Source: Pluralibacter sp. (lineage in GTDB: Bacteria > Pseudomonadota > Gammaproteobacteria > Enterobacterales > Enterobacteriaceae). From it: 35,320 nt of DNA. Positions 28,056 through 35,320 of the stretch are shown here, one piece after another (position 1 is the first letter of the stretch; each line of letters begins with the position of its first letter). The stretch covers positions 1 to 35,320 of the forward strand of contig NZ_JAFAGS010000108.1 of the NCBI RefSeq assembly GCF_019237635.1, written 5' to 3'. Made by a program: the position numbers and the translations under genes. Below the pieces are notes generated by a model. The model made no database searches. It had not been told where the DNA came from and saw nothing but the letters and a program-made list of their open reading frames with translations.

Positions 28056-30479
28056 ATGAACGGATTACTCAGCTTCAAACCGACCAACGACGATTGTGAC
28101 TTTGCCAGAATCGCCCGTAAGCAGGATCAGATGTTCCACCGCGTCGCGACGCTGTGCCCGGAACGCGCCGAAATCATCACCGAATCGTTTAAACGCTCAG
28201 AGGGCAAATCCATCGTGCTGCGCCGCGCGCTGGCGTTAGCCGACATTCTGGACAAGATGACCATCTACATCGAACCGGAGATGCTGATCGTCGGCAACCA
28301 GGCCAGCCGCAACTTTGCCGCGCCGGTGTTCCCGGAATTCTCCTTTAACTGGGTTATCGACGAACTGGACGAATTCGACAAGCGCTCCGGCGACAGCTTC
28401 CAGGTCTCTGAAGAGACCAAAGCGCGTCTGCGCGTATTGCAGAACTACTGGCAGGGAAAAACCCACCAGGATGAAGTGCTGGCTAACCTGCCGAACATCA
28501 ACCGCCTGGCGGAAAAGCAGGGCGTTCTGCACCGTGGCGGTATCAGCATGTCCGGTGACGGCCACATCATTCCTAACCACGACTTTGTGCTGGAGGTGGG
28601 CTACGGCGGCATGCGCGATATCGCGAAGCAGCATCTGGCGGAAGACGCCCACCTCAGCGACGAGCAGAAAGATTTCTACCAGGCGGTGATCATCACCATG
28701 GAAGCGGCGCTGAACTACTGCAAACGCTTCTGTGTACTTGCCAAAGAAGAAGCCGGGAAAACCGCCGACGCCAGGCGCCGCGGCGAGCTGCTGGCGATGA
28801 GCGAGATGTTCGCCCACCTGATGGAAGGCAAGGCGCAAAGCTTCTACGAGGCGGTGGAAACCGTCTACCTCACCCACCTGCTGATGATGATTGAAAGCAA
28901 CGGCCACTCGTTCTCCTTTGGCCGCTTCGACCAGTACATCTGGCCGTTCTATGAAGCCGATATCAAAGCAGGCAAGATAACCAAAGAGAAAGCGCTGGAG
29001 ATCCTGACCCACTTCTTCATCATGACCAACAGCCTCAACAAGGTGCGTCCGTGGGGCCACACCCAGTACAGCGGCGGCTACCCGCTCTACTCCAACCTGA
29101 TGGTCGGCGGCATGAAGCCGGACGGCACCGACGGCACCAACGATCTTTCGTATCTGTCGCTGGAGGCGATGGCGCTGACCGGCCTGCCGGAACCAAACCT
29201 GAGCGTGCGCTTCTGGAAAGGCACGCCGCACGCGCTGATGAAAGACTCGGCCCGGCTTATCCGCAAAGGCTTTGGTATGCCGTCCATCTTCTGCGACGAA
29301 GTGGTGATCCCGGCGATGATGACGCTCGGCCTGACCGAAGAAGTGGCGCGCGAATACGCCTCGATGGGCTGCGTGGAAACCGCCATCCCGGGCCGCTGGG
29401 GCCACCGCGCCACCGGCATGACCTACGTTAACTTCGGCAAGATTCTTGAGCTGGTGATGAACAACGGCTGCGACCCGGCAACCGGCGTACAGCTGGTGAA
29501 AGTGAACGGCAAAGAAGGCCGCGACATCAACTACGCATCCTATGACGACGTGTGGGCCGCGTGGAACCAGTTGCTGGAGTTTTACTCCGACCTGGCCGTG
29601 GACTGCGATCGGGTCTGCGACCGCGCGCTGAAGCACCACGACGCCGACGCGTTCGCCTCCGCGACCATCAACTGCTCGCTGGAGCGCGGCAAAACGCTGA
29701 AAAACGGCGGCGCGGAATATGATTTCGTCAGCTCCTCCAACATCGGGCCTTCGGTGGTTGGCGACAGCCTGGCGGCGGTGAAAAAGCTGGTGTTTGATGA
29801 CCAGGTGTTGACGCTGAAACAGCTGCGCGACGCCATGGACAGCAACTTCGACGGCATCGAAGGCGCGCGGGTACGTAAGCTGTGCCGCAACGCGCCGAAG
29901 TTCGGCAACGATATCGACTACGTGGATAACATCGTCGCCGACGTGTTCGAGTCCTACCTGAAGCTGCTGCCGAAATACAAGACCGACCGCTACGGCAAAG
30001 GGCCGAAGGGCTGCGGTTACACCATGTCGACCTCCAACATCACTTCCTACGTGCCGAACGGCTTTGATGTCGGCGCCACACCGGACGGCCGCCTGGCGAC
30101 CCTGCCGCTAAACGAAGGCGCATCACCCTGCCTGGGAGCGGATAAAGAGGGGCCGACGGCGGTGATCAACTCCGTGGCGAAGCTGCCGAACCAGAAAATC
30201 GCCGGCGGCCAGCTGCTGAACATGAAGTTCACCCCGAGCGCGCTGGAAGGGGAAGATAACCTGGAAAAATTCACCGCCTTTATGGAAGCCAGCCGCGTGA
30301 AGAATATCTTCCATAACCAGTTCAACATCATCGATTCAGACGTGCTGCGGGCGGCGAAAGCGCACCCGGAAGACTACCCGAACCTGATGGTGCGCGTCGC
30401 AGGTTACTGCGCGCTGTTCTCCACGCTGATGCCGGAAGCGCAGGACGCCATTATCGCCCGCACCGAGCTGAGCTGGTAA
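28056..30479 (+). CDS. YbiW-like glycyl radical enzyme, unknown substrate
   Basis: Glycyl radical enzyme of 807 residues. The radical loop RVAGYCALF has its Gly at residue 783. The thiyl radical Cys439 lies in MGCVETAIPG, with Glu441 two residues on. Other active-site positions seen by eye are His170 in SGDGHIIP and His284-Ser285 in NGHSFSFGRFDQY, as in glycerol dehydratase and YbiW. The segment after the cysteine, GRWGHRATGM, resembles E. coli YbiW (GKWGYRCTGM) and not PflD. The Asp of diol dehydratases is replaced by Thr453, also as in YbiW. It is therefore not a pyruvate formate-lyase despite likely automatic naming. YbiW acts on 1,5-anhydroglucitol-6-phosphate; here the NagB and NagA neighbours suggest an amino-sugar analogue. 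The start MNGLLSFKPT has TTGAGG upstream; the frame is open 42 codons further up, across the promoter. Confidence 0.9.
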   Translation: MNGLLSFKPTNDDCDFARIARKQDQMFHRVATLCPERAEIITESFKRSEGKSIVLRRALALADILDKMTIYIEPEMLIVGNQASRNFAAPVFPEFSFNWVIDELDEFDKRSGDSFQVSEETKARLRVLQNYWQGKTHQDEVLANLPNINRLAEKQGVLHRGGISMSGDGHIIPNHDFVLEVGYGGMRDIAKQHLAEDAHLSDEQKDFYQAVIITMEAALNYCKRFCVLAKEEAGKTADARRRGELLAMSEMFAHLMEGKAQSFYEAVETVYLTHLLMMIESNGHSFSFGRFDQYIWPFYEADIKAGKITKEKALEILTHFFIMTNSLNKVRPWGHTQYSGGYPLYSNLMVGGMKPDGTDGTNDLSYLSLEAMALTGLPEPNLSVRFWKGTPHALMKDSARLIRKGFGMPSIFCDEVVIPAMMTLGLTEEVAREYASMGCVETAIPGRWGHRATGMTYVNFGKILELVMNNGCDPATGVQLVKVNGKEGRDINYASYDDVWAAWNQLLEFYSDLAVDCDRVCDRALKHHDADAFASATINCSLERGKTLKNGGAEYDFVSSSNIGPSVVGDSLAAVKKLVFDDQVLTLKQLRDAMDSNFDGIEGARVRKLCRNAPKFGNDIDYVDNIVADVFESYLKLLPKYKTDRYGKGPKGCGYTMSTSNITSYVPNGFDVGATPDGRLATLPLNEGASPCLGADKEGPTAVINSVAKLPNQKIAGGQLLNMKFTPSALEGEDNLEKFTAFMEASRVKNIFHNQFNIIDSDVLRAAKAHPEDYPNLMVRVAGYCALFSTLMPEAQDAIIARTELSW

Positions 30480-30493
30480 GGCCGGGAGGCAGG

Positions 30494-31405
30494 ATGAAAA
30501 CAGGCCTGATTTCCCGCATCCAGCGCTACTCCACCAAGGATGGCCCCGGGATCCGCAGCACCGTGTTTATGCAGCAGTGCAACCTGCGCTGCCAGTGGTG
30601 CGCCAACCCGGAAACCATCAGGCCTGGCATTAACGTCTTCTGGTTTAAGGAGCGCTGCCGCCAGTGCGGCACCTGCGTACAGGCGGCGCATGGCGCTATC
30701 ACCCTCGCCGCGCCCGGCGAGGGGGTGAACATCGACCGTAAACAGTGCGGCAACCTGCTGGAGATGGTGCCGCTCTGCCCGTACGACGCTTACGAGCAGG
30801 TCGGCCAGGAGATGAGCTCGCAGGCGCTGGCGGAGCGGCTGCTGCGCGACAAAGCGTTTTATGACGCAAGCCAGGGCGGCGTAACCTTCTCCGGCGGCGA
30901 ACCGGCGCTGCAGGCGGATTTTGTCAAAGAAACCGCCGGGCTGCTGAAAGCCGAAGGCGTTCACGTCTGTCTCGACACCGCCGGTCATCTGCGCTGGGAA
31001 AAGCTGCGCCCGCTGGTCGAGGCGGTGGATCTGGTTTCGTACGATTTCAAAGCCTTCGATGCCGATATCCACCTGAGCTGCACCGGCGTCGATAACCGGC
31101 AGATCCTCGACAACGCTAAAGCGATCGCCGCGATGGGCAAACCGATCCTCGCCAGGATGGTGATCGTCCCGACGCGCAACGATCGGCCGGAAGATATCCG
31201 CAGGCGCCTCGATTTTATCCGCAGTCTCGGCAGCGCCGTGCAGCAGGTGGATATCCTTGAGTACCACATTTATGGCATCGGCAAATACCAGAAGCTCGGT
31301 ATGCCGTACCTGCTCAACGATATCCCCGCCTGTTCGCGCGAGATGATTGAACAAATTAAACAATACGCCGAAGAGATTGGCCTGAAAGCCACCCTCGGCG
31401 GTTAA
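30494..31405 (+). CDS. Glycyl radical enzyme activase (radical SAM)
   Basis: Radical SAM activase of 303 residues, starting 14 bp after the glycyl radical enzyme with GGAGG upstream, and so its partner. The SAM cluster is held by Cys29, Cys33 and Cys36 (QQCNLRCQWC) after DGPGIRST. SAM-binding GGVTFSGGEP follows near residue 130. The ferredoxin-like insertion is degenerate: Cys55, Cys58 and Cys61 form CxxCxxC, but the fourth position of that motif reads AAHGAI. The second motif keeps only Cys85 and Cys95 (LCPYDA). Cys55/58/61 with Cys95 could still hold one 4Fe-4S cluster, while the other is lost. Family assignment is firm. Confidence 0.92.
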   Translation: MKTGLISRIQRYSTKDGPGIRSTVFMQQCNLRCQWCANPETIRPGINVFWFKERCRQCGTCVQAAHGAITLAAPGEGVNIDRKQCGNLLEMVPLCPYDAYEQVGQEMSSQALAERLLRDKAFYDASQGGVTFSGGEPALQADFVKETAGLLKAEGVHVCLDTAGHLRWEKLRPLVEAVDLVSYDFKAFDADIHLSCTGVDNRQILDNAKAIAAMGKPILARMVIVPTRNDRPEDIRRRLDFIRSLGSAVQQVDILEYHIYGIGKYQKLGMPYLLNDIPACSREMIEQIKQYAEEIGLKATLGG

Positions 31406-31413
31406 GGATACCC

Positions 31414-32178
31414 ATGCTGAACATCACGATGACCGACACTTACGACGAGATGAGCGCGCTGGCGGCGCAGCATGTCGTCCGCGCGCTGCACGAGAAACCC
31501 GACCTGGTGATGGCGCTGCCCACCGGCGGCACCCCGGTCGGCATGCTGGCGGAGATGTGCCGTCTGGCGCGCGCTGGCAAGGCGGATTTTTCCCGCGCCT
31601 TCTCGTTTAACATTGATGAGTACATTGCGCTGGCGAAAGACGACCCGCAAAGCTACTACGGGTTTTTAGCGCACCATTTCTATCAGCACGTCGCGATCCC
31701 CGCCGCCAACACCTTCGTGCCCGACGTGCTGGCCGACTCGCTCAGCGCGGAATGCGCCCGCTACGAGCGCGCCATTCGGGACCACGGCGATTTTGATATC
31801 ACGGTGCTTGGCATCGGGCATGACGGGCATATCGGCTTTAACGAACCCCACGCCACCCACAGCCCGGTCTGCCATGTTATCGATCTGAACGCCGAGACCA
31901 TCGCGGCTAACGCCCGCTTTTTTGCCCGTCAGGAGGACGTCCCGCGTCAGGCGATTACACTCGGTATAGGCACCATCCTGCGCAGTAAAGCGATTGTGCT
32001 TATCGCCAGCGGCCGTTCGAAGGCTGCCGTGATGAAGCAGCTCCACGACTGCACCCGCGTCGACCCGCTGTTTCCGGCGTCGTTTTTACTGCTGCACCCG
32101 AACGTCACGCTGATTTGCGACAGCGAGGCGGCGTCGCTGATAACACCGCAGAGGCAACAGTATGAAGATCCAGAGTGA
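31414..32178 (+). CDS. NagB-family amino-sugar phosphate isomerase/deaminase
   Basis: Homologue of glucosamine-6-phosphate deaminase, 254 residues (E. coli NagB 266). Catalytic residues align by eye with NagB: Asp68 in FNIDEY (NagB Asp72), and Asp137, His139 and Glu144 in HDGHIGFNEP (NagB Asp141, His143, Glu148). LPTGGTP at residues 35-41 is the phosphate loop. In contrast, NagB residues Arg158 and Lys160 of the N-acetylglucosamine-6-phosphate allosteric site correspond here to His154 and Ile156, and the C-terminus is shorter. It probably isomerises or deaminates an amino-sugar phosphate without that allosteric control. It lies 8 bp after the activase and overlaps the next gene by 17 bp. The substrate could differ from glucosamine-6-phosphate. 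Confidence 0.85.
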   Translation: MLNITMTDTYDEMSALAAQHVVRALHEKPDLVMALPTGGTPVGMLAEMCRLARAGKADFSRAFSFNIDEYIALAKDDPQSYYGFLAHHFYQHVAIPAANTFVPDVLADSLSAECARYERAIRDHGDFDITVLGIGHDGHIGFNEPHATHSPVCHVIDLNAETIAANARFFARQEDVPRQAITLGIGTILRSKAIVLIASGRSKAAVMKQLHDCTRVDPLFPASFLLLHPNVTLICDSEAASLITPQRQQYEDPE

Positions 32179-33343
32179 ACGCGTGTGGTTGGGCGGTGGG
32201 TTTTATCCGGCGCAGCTCACCGTTGAAGACGGGAAAATCTGCGACGTCACGCCCGGCACCGGCTCACAGGCGGATAATGACTATGGCGCACGGCGTATTA
32301 TTCCCGGGCTGATCGACACGCACGCCCACGGCGCCTGGGATTACGACACCAACGAAAACGACCCGGACGGTCTGCGGCGCTGGGCGGCCAGGTTGCCCGG
32401 CGAAGGCGTGACCGCATTCTGCCCGACCACGGTCACCGATGAAGACGCCACGTTGCTGGCGGCGCTGGACAACATTTCCCGGGTGATGGACGAAGGTTAT
32501 ACGGGCGCGCAAATACTCGGCATCCATCTCGAAGGGCCGTTTTTAAGCCAGAAATACCGGGGCGCGCAGCCGGAAAAACAGATCCGTCCCGCCAGCCTGC
32601 GCGACTTCCAGGCGTTCGAGCAGGCGGGCCGCGGGCGTATTGTCGCCATCACGCTGGCCCCTGAAGAAGATGCCGGTTTCGCCCTCACCCGCTACTGCGC
32701 GCAGAAGGGCATTGTGGTCAGCATGGGCCACTCGGACGCCAGCTTTGAGCAGGCGCTGGCCGCCGTCGCCAACGGCGCGAAAAACGTCACCCACGTGTAC
32801 AACGGCATGGCGAAATACGTTAACCGCGAGCCCGGCCTGCTGGGGGCGGCGCTGCGGCTGGACGGCCTGTACGGCGAAGTGATCGCCGACGGGATTTTTG
32901 TCAGCCTGGTGTCGGCATCGCACCTGTACCGGGTGAAGAATGACAATGACATCATCATGATCAGCGATTCGATGAAAGCGAAAGGCTGCCCGCCGGGGCG
33001 CTACCTGTTCGGCGGCGAACCGATGATCCTCGGGGAAGACGGCGCCACGCGGCGCGAGAACGGCGTGCTGGTCGGCAGCACGCTGCAGCTGAACCGCGGG
33101 CTGTACAATATGGTGGAAGGAGCGATGGTGCCGTTCGGCGCGGCGCTAAAATCCTGTACCCTCAACCCGGCGCGCCTGCTGGGGCTGGACCACCGCAAAG
33201 GTCGGCTGGCGCGGGGCTTTGACGCCGACATCGTGGTACTGGAGGACGATTACCAGGTCAATACCACGTTTTGCCGGGGGGAATGCGTCTTTACGCGGAC
33301 GTCGTCACCTTGCGCACCGGCGTCTCGCGCTTTTTCAGGCTGA
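32162..33343 (+). CDS. NagA-family N-acetyl-sugar phosphate deacetylase
   Basis: Amidohydrolase of 393 residues, related to N-acetylglucosamine-6-phosphate deacetylase. Metal ligands seen are His54 and His56 (DTHAHG), Glu124 (HLEGPF), His190 (GHSDA) and His211 (THVYNGM), with catalytic Asp269 (ISDSMKAKG). The His-x-His and GAQP features resemble the Bacillus type and not E. coli NagA. Arg222 (NREPG) is kept, but the substrate-contacting His of ADGIH is Phe246 here (ADGIFVS), which hints at a changed substrate. The start overlaps the nagB-like gene by 17 bp, and GAGG lies upstream. The last residues run 53 bp into converging yijE and look unconserved. It probably removes an acetyl group from an N-acetyl amino-sugar phosphate. 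Confidence 0.85.
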   Translation: MKIQSERVWLGGGFYPAQLTVEDGKICDVTPGTGSQADNDYGARRIIPGLIDTHAHGAWDYDTNENDPDGLRRWAARLPGEGVTAFCPTTVTDEDATLLAALDNISRVMDEGYTGAQILGIHLEGPFLSQKYRGAQPEKQIRPASLRDFQAFEQAGRGRIVAITLAPEEDAGFALTRYCAQKGIVVSMGHSDASFEQALAAVANGAKNVTHVYNGMAKYVNREPGLLGAALRLDGLYGEVIADGIFVSLVSASHLYRVKNDNDIIMISDSMKAKGCPPGRYLFGGEPMILGEDGATRRENGVLVGSTLQLNRGLYNMVEGAMVPFGAALKSCTLNPARLLGLDHRKGRLARGFDADIVVLEDDYQVNTTFCRGECVFTRTSSPCAPASRAFSG

Positions 33344-34205
33344 CGATCGCCAGCGCCAGGACGATCAGCACAATGCCCCCGCCCTCCACCGGGCCGGGGT
33401 TCTCCCCGAGCAGCCACCAGGAAAACAGCACGCCGCAGACCGGCACCGCCAGCGTACTCAGGCTAGCGATACTGGCAGGCAGGTTTCGCAACACGAACAG
33501 CCACAGGCTCCACGCCAGCGCCGTCGCCAGAATCGCGCTATAGCCCAGCGCCCAGAACACGCCCGGCTGCCAGTCGATGCTCCGCTGCGGCACCAGCAGC
33601 GCCACCACGCTCATGACCAGTGCGGCGTAGAGCATCTGCCAGGCGGTTAACGACAGCAAATCCACGCGCGGATGGCGGGCATACATCCGTTTGGCGATAA
33701 TCGCGCTGGCGCCCCAGCTGATGCCGGACAGAATGGCCAACAGCGCGCTTTTCATGGAAGAGAAATCCAGCTGCCAGGGCTGCAGCACCAGCAGCAGCCC
33801 TACCGCCGCCACGACGATCGCCGCATACTGCAAACGCCGCATCCGCTCGCCAAGAAACAGCGCCGCCAGAATCACCACCCAGAACGGCATGGTGTAGCTC
33901 AAAATCGCCACTTTCCCCGCCCCGCCGCTGACCAGCGCCCACTGCGCCAGCCCGACCATACCGCAGGTCTGCAGCAGCGCAATGGCCAGGGTAAAGCCAA
34001 ACGGCGTCGGGCGCAGACCGCGACCGCGCAGGAGAAGCACAATGAACAATAACAGCGCGCCAAAAATGCAGCGTAATGCGGTGAAGTCGAACGCGCCGAT
34101 GTAGAGCGTAACCTGCTTCATCGCAATCCAGCTGTAGCTCCAGATGAGCGTGAGAACGATAAGACCACCGATGGCCAGTGGGTTGCTCTTGCCTGAGACC
34201 GCCAT
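33291..34205 (-). CDS. yijE: EamA-family transporter YijE (putative cystine exporter)
   Basis: Inner-membrane protein of 304 residues, close to E. coli YijE (301). It has ten hydrophobic helices in two five-helix EamA repeats, with family sequences such as [13 protein letters not shown] at the N-terminus and [20 protein letters not shown] near residue 255. E. coli YijE has been reported to export cystine; this role is taken from there. Its neighbour upstream on the same strand is katG, separated by a terminator. Its 3' end overlaps the nagA-like gene tail to tail by 53 bp. Confidence 0.93.
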   Translation of the reverse strand: MAVSGKSNPLAIGGLIVLTLIWSYSWIAMKQVTLYIGAFDFTALRCIFGALLLFIVLLLRGRGLRPTPFGFTLAIALLQTCGMVGLAQWALVSGGAGKVAILSYTMPFWVVILAALFLGERMRRLQYAAIVVAAVGLLLVLQPWQLDFSSMKSALLAILSGISWGASAIIAKRMYARHPRVDLLSLTAWQMLYAALVMSVVALLVPQRSIDWQPGVFWALGYSAILATALAWSLWLFVLRNLPASIASLSTLAVPVCGVLFSWWLLGENPGPVEGGGIVLIVLALAIVSLKKRETPVRKVTTSA

Positions 34206-34254
34206 GAGATATCCAGTGAAGTGAATGACGTTTGCCTGCGAACACTATACTCGC

Positions 34255-34290
34255 AAAAAAAGAACAGCGGCTGTGTTTAACAGCCGCTGT
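34255..34290 (-). terminator. katG terminator
   Basis: A perfect 11-bp stem ACAGCGGCTGT (34264-34274) / ACAGCCGCTGT (34280-34290) lies 28 bp after the katG stop. On the minus strand it is followed by TTC and seven T residues (complement of 34255-34261), a standard intrinsic terminator. Confidence 0.9.
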
Positions 34291-34318
34291 GGTCAGAACA
34301 TACGCAGAGAAACGACGC

Positions 34319-35320
<1,002 letters not shown>

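Noticed and set aside
28236-29639. Long open frame (467 codons) on the minus strand inside the glycyl radical enzyme gene
   Set aside because: It lies wholly opposite a gene with clear catalytic motifs, has no recognisable domain and is the kind of antisense frame that high-G+C coding regions produce.
28056-30479. Pyruvate formate-lyase
   Set aside because: The paired active-site cysteines are missing; the site reads Cys-Val-Glu.

Overview
The window is a chromosomal segment from a member of the Enterobacteriaceae. Most genes match, in length and in recognisable sequence, the E. coli K-12 stretch that runs from rrnB through btuB, oxyR, argECBH, ppc and the frw/pfl locus to katG. Sequence divergence, fairly high G+C and short REP-like units of the form GCCGGGT...ACCCGGC suggest a Klebsiella/Enterobacter/Citrobacter-like genus. 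The exact genus cannot be fixed from the sequence alone. I see no tRNA genes, insertion sequences, phage genes or CRISPR arrays.

Positions 1-17457 are mainly core genes. On the minus strand the window opens with the tandem P1/P2 promoters of an rRNA operon whose genes lie outside. Next come murI and btuB (minus, overlapping) with a cobalamin riboswitch, and the divergent trmA. A CHAD-domain gene follows that is not at this place in K-12, then fabR-yijD (minus), sthA (plus), oxyR (minus), the OxyS small RNA (plus), argCBH (minus) divergent from argE (plus) with paired ARG boxes, ppc, and the AraC-type regulator gene yijO. The K-12 gene eptC, normally between ppc and yijO, is absent.

Positions 17441-27009 hold the Frw phosphotransferase locus. 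One arm (minus) is frwC-frwB-pflD-pflC-frwD and the other (plus) is ptsA-fsaB-gldA. From published work as I remember it, PflD is not a pyruvate formate-lyase. It is a glycyl radical enzyme that opens 1,5-anhydromannitol-6-phosphate to 1-deoxyfructose-6-phosphate. FsaB cleaves this to glyceraldehyde-3-phosphate and hydroxyacetone, and GldA reduces hydroxyacetone to 1,2-propanediol. The locus therefore encodes uptake, radical ring opening, aldol cleavage and reduction.

Positions 27125-33343 hold the most interesting part: a second, separate glycyl radical operon where K-12 has yijF. It encodes a DeoR-type regulator, an 807-residue YbiW-like glycyl radical enzyme, its radical SAM activase, a NagB-family sugar-phosphate isomerase/deaminase and a NagA-family deacetylase. 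The last four genes are tightly spaced or overlapping. The combination suggests anaerobic radical breakdown of an amino-sugar (probably N-acetylated) phosphate. The operon has no transporter of its own, so it may share the Frw PTS, FsaB and GldA next door. The substrate is unknown and this role is inference.

The right end has yijE (minus), overlapping the end of the nagA-like gene, and the C-terminal part of katG (minus), which runs off the window.
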